A DNA stretch of 64,000 nucleotides from a virus, in the IMG/VR virus record IMGVR_UViG_3300032213_002833, positions 1 to 64,000 of that record. One strand, 5' to 3'. Below are positions 39,576 to 46,741 of this stretch, in pieces (within the stretch, counting starts at the first letter, position 1; each line of letters starts with the position of its first letter). The notes under the pieces were generated by a model that was not told where the DNA came from, made no database searches, and worked only from the letters and a program-made list of their open reading frames with translations. Position numbers and translations under genes: made by a program.

Positions 39576-39809
39576 TTAAATATTACTGTTATAATCTTCT
39601 CTAATCTCTTGCATTTCTTTTTTATATAAATCTTTATCAAAATAAATTATAACCATAATTAATCCAAATAAAATCTGTATAATAACACCCCATATAATAA
39701 AACGTTTAATCAACTTAATATTTGTTGGATTTTTTAATATTTCAGTTATTAATATAAATAAACCAAATCTAACCCCAACCGCTAAAATAAATTTTTCTAC
39801 TTTATTCAT
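39576..39809 (-). CDS. Small two-helix membrane protein (77 aa)
   Basis: Two hydrophobic segments (residues ~7-26 and ~36-56, IIWGVIIQILFGLIMVIIYF) and a charged C-terminus. Own promoter at 39821-39861. Candidate for phage-host membrane interaction; no family recognised. Confidence 0.5.
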   Translation of the reverse strand: MNKVEKFILAVGVRFGLFILITEILKNPTNIKLIKRFIIWGVIIQILFGLIMVIIYFDKDLYKKEMQEIREDYNSNI

Positions 39810-39820
39810 CTTTCTAATTT

Positions 39821-39861
39821 TATACTATAATATACGAATTTTCTTTTAAATATCTTATTCC
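39821..39861 (-). promoter_or_regulatory. Shared promoter module, GGAATAA
   Basis: GGAATAA, 20 nt, TATATT, ATAGTATA, upstream of the start at 39809. Confidence 0.75.
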
Positions 39862-39862
39862 C

Positions 39863-40072
39863 TCAAAGAAAATATTTTTCTAATTTAAATGAAGTCCCTT
39901 GTTGAATAAGTTTAATTTGAGAGTCTCTATGTAACGGTTTTGCTTCCTCCAATTCATCACTAAATGCTGGGTAACCACCTTGTAAACCACAGAAAACCTG
40001 AGCAGCTTCATTTAATAATATGAATGCTGGTTCAGGTTTTTCTATTAATTTTTTATCTAATAATACTTTCAT
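39863..40072 (-). CDS. Hypothetical protein (69 aa)
   Basis: The frame is open further upstream, but the promoter module at 40083-40123 lies inside that extension, and the 40072 ATG (MKVLLDKKLIEKPEPAFILL) follows a GGG-rich leader. I therefore choose 40072. The product is a small alpha/beta protein with GLQGGYPAFSDELEEAKPLH. No family recognised. Confidence 0.5.
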   Translation of the reverse strand: MKVLLDKKLIEKPEPAFILLNEAAQVFCGLQGGYPAFSDELEEAKPLHRDSQIKLIQQGTSFKLEKYFL

Positions 40073-40082
40073 TCCCTTTGTT

Positions 40083-40123
40083 TTGCAGGGAATATACGAA
40101 AAGAATTTTGGGTATCCTATTCC
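40083..40123 (-). promoter_or_regulatory. Shared promoter module, GGAATAG
   Basis: GGAATAG, 20 nt, TATATT, then CCCTGCAA in place of the AGTATA part. It decides the start at 40072 instead of an upstream one. Confidence 0.65.
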
Positions 40124-40124
40124 T

Positions 40125-40382
40125 TTAGAACCTTGCAAGGGGATCACATGGTGGTAGGTTTTTTGTTGACTCACCCCTTGAATTGAATATTTTTTCTTCA
40201 GGCATCACTGAAACTAAAATTCCATTGATTTTGAATGAGCCGCCTTGTTTAAGTAATTTTTTGAATAGTGTTTCGTGATTGGTACTCCACTCTTCACTTG
40301 CTTTAATTACGGTTTGTTTATCTACTATTTGACCATCAAATTTGATGATGATTCCTTTTCTAATTGATTGTGGTGATATCAT
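40125..40382 (-). CDS. Hypothetical protein (85 aa)
   Basis: Small alpha/beta protein (MISPQSIRKGIIIKFDGQIV), with a Lys/Gly loop (LLKQGGSFKINGILVSVMPE) near its end. It overlaps the upstream gene by 23 nt. No family recognised. Confidence 0.45.
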   Translation of the reverse strand: MISPQSIRKGIIIKFDGQIVDKQTVIKASEEWSTNHETLFKKLLKQGGSFKINGILVSVMPEEKIFNSRGESTKNLPPCDPLARF

Positions 40383-40590
40383 TTTCTTCTATTATTTCTA
40401 CTTCTTGAATTGTTTCTACAAACATAAAATGTGTTCCATTGTTTAAAACGTGATCAACATTTGGTAATACATCTCTACATTCTTTTACCATTTCCATATT
40501 TACAACTCCATTTTTACCTGAAAAGTCGGCTATTTTAATTTGGCGATGAACTATATAGTAATTGTCATTATGTCTATACCACTGTCTCAT
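40360..40590 (-). CDS. Hypothetical protein (76 aa)
   Basis: A beta-rich small protein (MRQWYRHNDNYYIVHRQIKI, later HVLNNGTHFMFVETIQEVEI). It overlaps its neighbours on both sides by a few nt, indicating a coupled row. No family recognised. Confidence 0.45.
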   Translation of the reverse strand: MRQWYRHNDNYYIVHRQIKIADFSGKNGVVNMEMVKECRDVLPNVDHVLNNGTHFMFVETIQEVEIIEENDITTIN

Positions 40591-40817
40591 TTTATGTTGT
40601 ATTGTTTTTTATATTTTTCTATAAATGATTCTCCAATTCCAATTTCAACTATTTCATAGTTATTTGGTAATACAGGTTTACGTTTTGAAGCATCTATTAT
40701 TGTATCAATATCTGATTCTGTAATTAACATGTAGTATTTTTTACCTGTTGGTTTTCTATAAATTACCACTGTTGGTATTTTATTTTCGCTTGGTCTTCCT
40801 TTGTTTTCGTACTTCAT
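40587..40817 (-). CDS. Small protein with GRP motif (76 aa)
   Basis: I prefer the ATG at 40817 (MKYENKGRPSENKIPTVVIY) over an upstream one because it reduces overlap with the lipoprotein gene to 38 nt. KGRPSE is a possible single AT-hook-like core, as in two other proteins of this region. The rest is a small alpha/beta domain. Function unknown. Confidence 0.5.
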   Translation of the reverse strand: MKYENKGRPSENKIPTVVIYRKPTGKKYYMLITESDIDTIIDASKRKPVLPNNYEIVEIGIGESFIEKYKKQYNIK

Positions 40818-41055
40818 TTCTTGATATTTGGATACGAAACGTATCATTTATAACATATGTTTCAGAGGGAAGCCAACTACATAGTTGTTCTTCATCTAAA
40901 TGGACATGTTCCTCTTCTAAGTGTAGAGTATCATTTGTAATTACTAGTAAGTCAAAATATTCATAATCAATATTTGAACCATAAGCATCACAATCAGCAT
41001 TTTTAGTTGATTTACAGGCAATCAATAGCGGTAAAATAAACAGTAATTTTTTCAT
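40780..41055 (-). CDS. Phage-encoded lipoprotein
   Basis: A 91-residue protein with a typical lipoprotein signal: MKK, a hydrophobic core (LLFILPLLIA) and the lipobox L-L-I-A-C with the lipid-attachment Cys at residue 14. The mature part is acidic with a His/Glu-rich stretch (HLEEEHVHLDEEQLC). Small phage lipoproteins in other systems block receptors or exclude superinfecting phage; that role is inferred here. Its 3' end overlaps the next gene. Confidence 0.6.
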   Translation of the reverse strand: MKKLLFILPLLIACKSTKNADCDAYGSNIDYEYFDLLVITNDTLHLEEEHVHLDEEQLCSWLPSETYVINDTFRIQISRNEVRKQRKTKRK

Positions 41056-41056
41056 T

Positions 41057-41650
41057 TTAGATATTTTTTCTTAATATTAAATCATAATAATTAGTTGTTT
41101 CTTCCCCTTCTTTTGTGTGTCTAACCCAAGTATTTGGAAATTCTGTTTTACATTGCTCAATACGCTCTGCTTTTGACTTTGTTTTATCAGTGTAATATTC
41201 ATAAAATACCCATGATTCCCAATAATGAGTCTGCTCAGGTGCATTCCATGTAATTGCTATTTGATATCCAAAAAATACAAATGACCAAATTGGAGCCCAT
41301 TCAAAGCGAATATCTTTATCTGTCCATTTTGTTTTCCATCCCAATTCAACAAAGTCAATACCAATACGTTTGTTTTTTGGATAGGTATATCTCATTGCGC
41401 GAGAATATGCAGTGTCATAATCGGGTACTGTTTGGGGTGATCCATATTTTGCATTGCGTTCATTAAAATCTTCTACACGTTTTATCTGGCGTAATGCATC
41501 TTCGTGAGCTAATGCCGGAGTTGCTTTAACCCATCTACGTGGGTAGAAATATGGGGTACCAATAGCTGTTTTTCCAATATAAAACCTTGGTTTAAGTGGT
41601 TTAAATGGGGAGAAATATGCTTTTAAATATCTAAAATCTTTCATTTTCAT
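41057..41650 (-). CDS. Conserved phage protein (197 aa)
   Basis: The start is chosen at the ATG 41650 (MKMKDFRYLKAYFSPFKPLK), because the promoter module at 41652-41692 abuts it and a longer frame would begin with TTG inside the previous gene. The product is rich in aromatic residues (WAPIWSFVFFGYQIAITWNA). I recognise this kind of protein from other large phages, function unknown. An alternative start is 41644. Confidence 0.6.
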   Translation of the reverse strand: MKMKDFRYLKAYFSPFKPLKPRFYIGKTAIGTPYFYPRRWVKATPALAHEDALRQIKRVEDFNERNAKYGSPQTVPDYDTAYSRAMRYTYPKNKRIGIDFVELGWKTKWTDKDIRFEWAPIWSFVFFGYQIAITWNAPEQTHYWESWVFYEYYTDKTKSKAERIEQCKTEFPNTWVRHTKEGEETTNYYDLILRKNI

Positions 41651-41651
41651 T

Positions 41652-41692
41652 TTTATTATAATATACAAAACATTTTTTAAATAACCTAGTCC
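41652..41692 (-). promoter_or_regulatory. Shared promoter module, GGACTAG
   Basis: GGACTAG, 20 nt ending TTTG, TATATT, ATAATAAA, ending 2 nt before the start at 41650. Confidence 0.7.
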
Positions 41693-41693
41693 C

Positions 41694-42170
41694 TTAATCC
41701 CACCAAGATTCAATATTTTGCTCTATTATTTTAAACAATAATCTACGTGAACGATCTTGATTTTTATAGGCTATACGCATTGCAATAACAAAATCGTCTT
41801 TATCTGTTTTATCTATTAAATCATATTGTTTTCTATATTTTTTAAAGTATTCATCTAAATTGTCTTCTTCTGAGTAGTCTGTATATTCAAATGCATATAG
41901 ACCTTCTTGTTGAATCTCAATTAAACGAGCACATAAAAGCATTTTTTCAGCGTCACGATGAGCATCATTATGTACTCCATTGTTGTGGATATATTTTGCT
42001 TGGAATTCTAGTTTTGTTTTAAGTACTTCATAGATGAAATGCTGATCCCAATCTCTATCGTTCCAAATAGTAGGATACCATCTTAGCATGTTCCTAACAC
42101 CTTCAGTACAATCATAATACCATTCTCTAACTTTAGTGTAACGCCACCAACGTATTATTTTGTCTTTCAT
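41694..42170 (-). CDS. Conserved phage protein (158 aa)
   Basis: A Trp/Tyr-rich helical protein (MKDKIIRWWRYTKVREWYYD, then HFIYEVLKTKLEFQAKYIHN). Such a segment (E-x-Q-A-K-Y-x-x-N, with H-x-x-D-A-E-K-M below) recurs in conserved hypothetical proteins of large phages. It overlaps the upstream gene by 4 nt. Function unknown. Confidence 0.55.
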   Translation of the reverse strand: MKDKIIRWWRYTKVREWYYDCTEGVRNMLRWYPTIWNDRDWDQHFIYEVLKTKLEFQAKYIHNNGVHNDAHRDAEKMLLCARLIEIQQEGLYAFEYTDYSEEDNLDEYFKKYRKQYDLIDKTDKDDFVIAMRIAYKNQDRSRRLLFKIIEQNIESWWD

Positions 42171-42493
42171 ATTTTAAATAATTCGTAATTACTATTTTCT
42201 GTTTTGAACTTGATATAGTCTTCTCTTTGCTCTACAATTTCAGTTACAACTGTTGTTTGCCAAGTGAAGAATGGGCTGAATGGAGACATTAACAATGATC
42301 TACCTATTGCTGGTTCTGTATGTTTTTCTTTGAAAAATCCATCATCTCCAAATTCCAACCACATTATATCTTCTGATTGTTTTGTTAATCCATCTCTTTC
42401 TCTAACCAATTTCCAATTGGGAGTTGGTTGTGTAAGTTCCTCTGCTAACTCTTCTAAGTTAATTGGTAGTTTAATTTGATTTAATTTGCTCAT
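42167..42493 (-). CDS. Hypothetical protein (108 aa)
   Basis: A small protein with a helical start and beta-rich end (FTWQTTVVTEIVEQREDYIK). It overlaps the upstream gene by 23 nt and the downstream one by 4 nt. No family recognised. Confidence 0.5.
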   Translation of the reverse strand: MSKLNQIKLPINLEELAEELTQPTPNWKLVRERDGLTKQSEDIMWLEFGDDGFFKEKHTEPAIGRSLLMSPFSPFFTWQTTVVTEIVEQREDYIKFKTENSNYELFKI

Positions 42494-42767
42494 TTTGTTT
42501 TGTTTTTAGTCCCCACATCAATCCAACCCATTCCATTTCTTTTTCAGCACGTGCAGCGTATAGATCTAATTTTTTCATTAAATATTTTTTGCCCCATTTT
42601 TTCCATTCATCACGTTGTTCTTCAGTCATTTCATATTGATTAAACCAATTTTCTTGATTTTGAATATCATCAAACGTGACGTTATGTCCGGCAATGCGAA
42701 ACATTTCATTAATCAAATCAACTACTGCTTGTTCTCGTTTTTCTTCTCTTGTTAATCTCTTTGCCAT
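42471..42767 (-). CDS. Hypothetical helical protein (98 aa)
   Basis: Basic N-terminus (MAKRLTREEKREQAVVDLIN), then helical with many Trp and Glu residues (WKKWGKKYLMKKLDLYAARA). One nt after the 74-residue gene. Conserved-looking, function unknown. Confidence 0.5.
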   Translation of the reverse strand: MAKRLTREEKREQAVVDLINEMFRIAGHNVTFDDIQNQENWFNQYEMTEEQRDEWKKWGKKYLMKKLDLYAARAEKEMEWVGLMWGLKTKQNEQIKSN

Positions 42768-42768
42768 T

Positions 42769-42993
42769 TTATTCTAAAGTTAAACCACTATCATTTTTCA
42801 ATTCATGTAGATGTTTTCTAATTCTCTCTAGAGCATCATATACATCTCCAGTTATTTTGTCATTGTACTTTAATTCAGATCGTAAATGTTGATCTAAATC
42901 CCACACTAACATTTTCCATTTAGCTCCATTGATTGCTGATTCCATTTCTTCTCTATCTTCAAACGGATCAAATTCTATTGTTACTTTTGCCAT
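42769..42993 (-). CDS. Hypothetical protein (74 aa)
   Basis: Begins MAKVTIEFDPFEDREEMESA and continues AINGAKWKMLVWDLDQHLRS. This FDPFEDxEExxxAxxGxxW pattern is seen in many large phages (a small conserved hypothetical family). First gene after promoter 43012-43052. Confidence 0.6.
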   Translation of the reverse strand: MAKVTIEFDPFEDREEMESAINGAKWKMLVWDLDQHLRSELKYNDKITGDVYDALERIRKHLHELKNDSGLTLE

Positions 42994-43011
42994 AACTTAT
43001 TTTCTTTAATT

Positions 43012-43052
43012 TATACTTTAATATACGAAATTTCTATTATAAAAACTAGTCC
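43012..43052 (-). promoter_or_regulatory. Shared promoter module, GGACTAG, contains a stop codon
   Basis: GGACTAG, 20 nt, TATATT, AAAGTATA, upstream of the start at 42993. The TAG is the stop of the 22-residue frame at 43046-43114. Confidence 0.75.
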
Positions 43053-43114
43053 CTTTGTTTTGAATTCCAAAAAGCTAACCCAATAATTATCCAAATTGTT
43101 ATTATTATAGCCAT
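43046..43114 (-). CDS. Micro-ORF, membrane peptide (22 aa)
   Basis: ATG at 43114 opens MAIIITIWIIIGLAFWNSKQ and two more residues. It is one hydrophobic helix. It overlaps the stop of the metallophosphoesterase gene, and its own stop lies in the next promoter box. Very short, so tentative. Confidence 0.35.
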   Translation of the reverse strand: MAIIITIWIIIGLAFWNSKQRD

Positions 43115-43821
43115 ATTATTTCATTTGTTATATTATCCCATTCAAATGATAATGGTAAGTTTGTATATGCATATCGCTCATTTAAAACAGATGCGTTTAT
43201 AAAATGGGTATGTCCGTTAAAATAATAACCTGCACTACCATGAATATGACCAAACACGTGAATTTTTGGTTTAATTTGATCTACTCGATAACGTAACATT
43301 TCACAACCAACTCGCAAACTTGAACCACCTGGTATATCTAAATGTCCGTAAGGTGGACCATGTGTGATCAATATGTCTGTATTGTCAGGTATAGCATCCC
43401 AACGTGCTTTCATTTCATCCCCATTTCGAGGTAAATTGAACGCCCAATTGTAGAATTCAGGTTGCCACGGTGAACCGTAAATGCGAATATTATCTTCTGG
43501 TATGTCTCCATTTGGTCCATCAAAGTAATCAACCAATTCTTCATCCTGCAAGTATTCTATTGTTTCAAACTCGTCTAGAATCATTTTTTTCCATTCAGGG
43601 TCATTTTCAAATAAACGATCGTGGTTTCCAGCAATGAATGTTTTGTTTTTGTAGTTGTCTATTTTATCAAACCATTCTAGAAATTGAGTTGCCTCTGTTT
43701 GGTGATAACCTGTATTCATAAAGTCACCAGCATGAATCAATATGTCTCCACCTGGTAGATCTTTATTTAATAGATGGTGTTTACCGTGAGTATCTGATAT
43801 GAATGTGATGGTTAATTTCAT
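43105..43821 (-). CDS. Calcineurin-like metallophosphoesterase
   Basis: A 238-residue protein beginning MKLTITFISDTHGKHHLLNK. Metal-binding motifs are present in order: SDTHG (residues 9-13), GD (GDFM ~31), GNHDR (~65), THGPPYGH (~150) and GHIHG (~190), as in MPPED-type phosphoesterases. It could act on nucleic acid, nucleotides or phosphoproteins. A start 13 codons upstream exists, but the ATG at 43821 overlaps the stop of the upstream 29-residue gene (ATGA) and begins the fold directly. Confidence 0.85.
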   Translation of the reverse strand: MKLTITFISDTHGKHHLLNKDLPGGDILIHAGDFMNTGYHQTEATQFLEWFDKIDNYKNKTFIAGNHDRLFENDPEWKKMILDEFETIEYLQDEELVDYFDGPNGDIPEDNIRIYGSPWQPEFYNWAFNLPRNGDEMKARWDAIPDNTDILITHGPPYGHLDIPGGSSLRVGCEMLRYRVDQIKPKIHVFGHIHGSAGYYFNGHTHFINASVLNERYAYTNLPLSFEWDNITNEIIWL

Positions 43822-43907
43822 CCAAATACAATTGCAATTAATAATGTGATTGTAAACCAAGCAGATACTACTAGAATAGGTAATAGATTTTTTTTAAGTG
43901 TTTCCAT
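43818..43907 (-). CDS. Tiny membrane protein (29 aa)
   Basis: ATG at 43907; product METLKKNLLPILVVSAWFTI, then TLLIAIVFG, one transmembrane helix. The TGA overlaps the metallophosphoesterase start (ATGA). First gene after the module at 43921-43961. Confidence 0.5.
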   Translation of the reverse strand: METLKKNLLPILVVSAWFTITLLIAIVFG

Positions 43908-43920
43908 AACTTTTATTTTT

Positions 43921-43961
43921 TTAATTTTAATATACGAAAAGAAAATCTAAAATCCAAATTA
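43921..43961 (-). promoter_or_regulatory. Shared promoter module, TTTG variant, contains a stop codon
   Basis: TAATTTG, 20 nt, TATATT, AAAATTAA, upstream of the start at 43907. The TAA is the stop codon of the type IX-like protein gene. The -33 position is the host TTTG. Confidence 0.65.
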
Positions 43962-46031
43962 TCTTATAATTTTCTTTGAAGTACCATCTTCGTACACCTC
44001 AAACACAACCCCTTTAACTTCAGGGCCTACTTCTTGCCCCATTAGATTAACATATTTAACCACTTTTTTTACTTTAATAGTATTATCTAAAGCAATTGGA
44101 CCATATACTTTAAATTGTCCATCTATATCATGTTGAACTAATCTATAGTAATTTAAACCAAAATAATCAATATTATCCAAATAATAATAATTGATATTTT
44201 CAGTTGAATTACCTGCTGATGGTTTATTTGCTATTTCTCTCCAAGTTTCACCATTAATTGATTTCTCAACTATAAAATGAGATGAATTTTGTTCAGATGC
44301 TGTAGCCCATTTTAAATTATTGAATGTTGGGTATTCTATTCCTTCAAAATATAGAAGTTCTACTGGTAATGCTTGTGGGGAAGTTATTGATATTTTAAAG
44401 GTTCCTGTTGTTCCACCTCCATATTCCCAAACACGAATGTATATTGTTTCATATTGATTAAAATCTGATCTAGTAATATAAGACATTGCACCATTTGGGC
44501 TATCATCATCATCACATTCAATTTCTATTAATGCACCAATTGTTCCCCTATATATTGCCATACCAGCATCTGTTATATTCCCAGTTTGTGTATCAAAATC
44601 TAAAGCATATATGTGTTGAGGTACTATAATTTTAAACCAAACATCTTCACCAATGTATGAAGCACATGATGGTGTGGATTCTGTTGTTGTATTTGAAGAA
44701 TATAAATTTGTATATGTTACATAATTAATACCATTAGTTATAGTTAATTCAATGGCTTCACTAGGATTATCATTTGTAGGAGGGGAGGGTGGAGCAGTAC
44801 AAGTTCTACTTATAGTAAATGTACCTGTAGTAGTATTACCTGTTGAATAATGGGCAATCCAAACGTAATATTGTTGTAAATTTGTTGTAGTAAATGTATA
44901 ACTTTCAACGGAATTTGATAGAGCATCATCTTTAGAAGCGATAATTGAAAACGAACCACAAGATATCCCAGATAAAATGACCATTTCATGATCAAACACT
45001 GCTGTTGAGGATATTGTTGTTTGCTGTCCATCCCCAGTAAATTTATACCATACACCAAAGCTAGAAGTTACTGAACTTGCTGGTGGTGTTTCGGATACAG
45101 AATTTAATGTTGTACCAGCTAAATTAGATGTTGCACAAGGTAAAGATGTTGCTCCTGAGCAGAGATCATTTGAGGGGGGAGTTAATGTTGTAAAAGACCA
45201 AGTAGAACATCCAGTTGCTAAACCAACTGAGTTTTGAGGAACAATTTTCCAATAATAAGTTGTTCCAGTAGAAAGAGTTGGAGTATATGAAGTACCAGCT
45301 TGGTTTGTTGATACTAAGGGAGGTGTTGGTGAATTACCAAAATATACATCATATCCAGTTGCTCCACTAGCAGCTGCCCAAGATAAAATTTGATTTGTTG
45401 CTATATTTGTTGCACTATTTGTAGGGGATGTTGGGGACGCTATACATGAAGGAGCAGTTGTAGATGGAGTATATGTTACTGTAATGTTGTCAAGTAAAGC
45501 GGGTGGGGAAACTCCACCACTAGCATCATTTCTCCACGTAAATATTATTCTACGGGTTGTTCCTGCAATTGTGTTTGGTAAATTATATGTTGTTGTAGCA
45601 CATACTGTTTGTCCTTGTAAAGTTCCTAAAAGTACACGACTCGCATTTGAAGTAATTAATGTTCCTGCTGTTGGGGAAAATGAATTTATACAAGACCAAG
45701 TTTGTAAATAATCAAAACTAGCTTCTCCATTTAATTTTCTATTAAAAGAAAGTTGAATATTTGTAGCACCTGAGGGGATAACTACATCTAAATAGGCATG
45801 AACAGTAGATGCTGATGTAATAGTATATGCGTAAGATGAATTATTGTTACTAATATATAAAGCAGAAAGTCCATTACATTGATTAGATGAACCTCTAAAC
45901 CATTTATTCGTTTGGGTTCCATTAGTTAGAGTTAATGAATTAGCAGATTCAAATGTTTCACTAAATGCTGTGGTTTGAGCATCTAGAAATAAATTTACTG
46001 AAAGGGAAATAAATAAAATTAAGTTTTTCAT
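43959..46031 (-). CDS. Secreted multidomain protein with type IX secretion-like C-terminus
   Basis: A 690-residue protein starting MKNLILFISLSVNLFLDAQT, a clear signal peptide. Order of modules: a beta-sandwich (residues ~20-190), a fibronectin-III-like domain (~195-285, with NQILSWAAASGATGYDVYFG), two PPC/CUB-like beta domains with NDLCSG and NDNPSEAIEL borders, then LPVELLYFEGIEYPTFNNLK and a Cys-free T9SS-A-like end (VNLMGQEVGPEVKGVVFEVY). The C-terminal type is the sorting signal used by Bacteroidetes type IX secretion. In a phage this would export the product to the host surface. ATG 46031 is preferred over a GTG at 46052. Confidence 0.75.
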   Translation of the reverse strand: MKNLILFISLSVNLFLDAQTTAFSETFESANSLTLTNGTQTNKWFRGSSNQCNGLSALYISNNNSSYAYTITSASTVHAYLDVVIPSGATNIQLSFNRKLNGEASFDYLQTWSCINSFSPTAGTLITSNASRVLLGTLQGQTVCATTTYNLPNTIAGTTRRIIFTWRNDASGGVSPPALLDNITVTYTPSTTAPSCIASPTSPTNSATNIATNQILSWAAASGATGYDVYFGNSPTPPLVSTNQAGTSYTPTLSTGTTYYWKIVPQNSVGLATGCSTWSFTTLTPPSNDLCSGATSLPCATSNLAGTTLNSVSETPPASSVTSSFGVWYKFTGDGQQTTISSTAVFDHEMVILSGISCGSFSIIASKDDALSNSVESYTFTTTNLQQYYVWIAHYSTGNTTTGTFTISRTCTAPPSPPTNDNPSEAIELTITNGINYVTYTNLYSSNTTTESTPSCASYIGEDVWFKIIVPQHIYALDFDTQTGNITDAGMAIYRGTIGALIEIECDDDDSPNGAMSYITRSDFNQYETIYIRVWEYGGGTTGTFKISITSPQALPVELLYFEGIEYPTFNNLKWATASEQNSSHFIVEKSINGETWREIANKPSAGNSTENINYYYLDNIDYFGLNYYRLVQHDIDGQFKVYGPIALDNTIKVKKVVKYVNLMGQEVGPEVKGVVFEVYEDGTSKKIIR

Positions 46032-46166
46032 ATTAAAAAAATTAATACTCACTTGAAGAACCTTTATAAGAAACCCCCATCTACCATGGGCCGGTCGAGT
46101 TTTGTTTATAAATATTTTAAATTAAAATAAAACGTAGGAGGTTTGACGGTTATTTACTATTTATCG
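46032..46166 (-). promoter_or_regulatory. Leader of the type IX-like gene
   Basis: About 75 nt between an AATATTTATA element (46107-46116) and the ATG. It contains a hairpin CCCAT / ATGGG (46076-46090) and AAAGG near 46063. The long leader is unusual here, so translational control is possible. Confidence 0.4.
46107..46116 (-). promoter_or_regulatory. AATATTTATA element
   Basis: Plus-strand TATAAATATT upstream of the type IX-like gene leader. Same element as before the late tail genes, which suggests late expression. Confidence 0.35.
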
Positions 46167-46559
46167 TTATCCTTTGAGTATTTGTTTGGATCCTTCCCAA
46201 GATCCTTTTAACACGACTTTATCTATTCGAGAGTCAATGTAGCTTTTTGCTTCACCAATGGCACGATGAAGTTCTTCTTCGTGTTTGTGGTGTTCTCTAT
46301 CGATGTGGTCGATTTGATTTAATATGGTTTTTTCAACCATTGATACATCGCGGCCTGTAATTTCAAATTGTTTCCAAACTTCGCGATTTTTGTCTTCGAT
46401 TTCTCGTCTTAAATCACCTTCAATGGCAGCACATAGCTGTTGAAGTGATTCTGTTTTTCTAGTTAATTGATTAATCTTAGCCAAACCTACAACAATAGAA
46501 GCAGATATTCCTGCTGCCACAATCGTAAGCATACCTAAAACAAATGATGTTATTTCCAT
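46167..46559 (-). CDS. Membrane-anchored coiled-coil protein (130 aa)
   Basis: One N-terminal transmembrane helix (MEITSFVLGMLTIVAAGISA, continuing to ~26) and a long charged coiled coil (residues ~35-115). No shared promoter or terminator lies directly upstream except a terminator at 46634-46662. A spanin, holin-associated or exclusion role is possible; nothing specific is visible. Confidence 0.55.
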   Translation of the reverse strand: MEITSFVLGMLTIVAAGISASIVVGLAKINQLTRKTESLQQLCAAIEGDLRREIEDKNREVWKQFEITGRDVSMVEKTILNQIDHIDREHHKHEEELHRAIGEAKSYIDSRIDKVVLKGSWEGSKQILKG

Positions 46560-46633
46560 GTTTTCTAATTTTTATATGTCAAAGAACTCCTACGTTTGCC
46601 CTTAATATAATATTCCTTTTTTAAATAACCAAG

Positions 46634-46662
46634 GAAAAATAAACCCTACTGTAAAGTAGGGT
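46634..46662 (-). terminator. Rho-independent terminator after tRNA-Ala
   Basis: On the coding strand, ACCCTACT / AGTAGGGT stem with a 4-nt loop followed by TTTATTTTT. It lies 5 nt after tRNA-Ala and ends the tRNA/membrane-gene transcript. Confidence 0.8.
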
Positions 46663-46667
46663 TGAAG

Positions 46668-46741
46668 TGGAGGATAACGGATTCGAACCGTTGACCCTTT
46701 GCGTGCAAGGCAAATGCTCTAGCCAACTGAGCTAATCCCCC
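46668..46741 (-). tRNA. tRNA-Ala (anticodon TGC)
   Basis: A complete 74-nt cloverleaf: acceptor GGGGGAT / ATCCTCC, anticodon stem TTTGC / GCAAA with loop CTTGCAC (anticodon TGC, Ala GCA), T arm AACGG TTCGAAT CCGTT. No CCA is encoded. Its 5' end overlaps the end of the upstream membrane gene by 10 nt. Confidence 0.95.

Noticed and set aside
40073-40174. 34-residue N-terminal extension of the gene at 39863
   Set aside because: The extension overlaps a promoter module and the preceding gene; unlike 33388-33966 there is no separate domain in it.
41651-41713. Longer N-terminus (TTG start) of the 197-residue protein
   Set aside because: It would translate through a promoter module and into the preceding gene; the ATG at 41650 fits the usual spacing.
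44810-45058. Minus-strand frame of 82 codons inside the type IX-like gene
   Set aside because: Alternate-frame shadow of a gene with clear domains.
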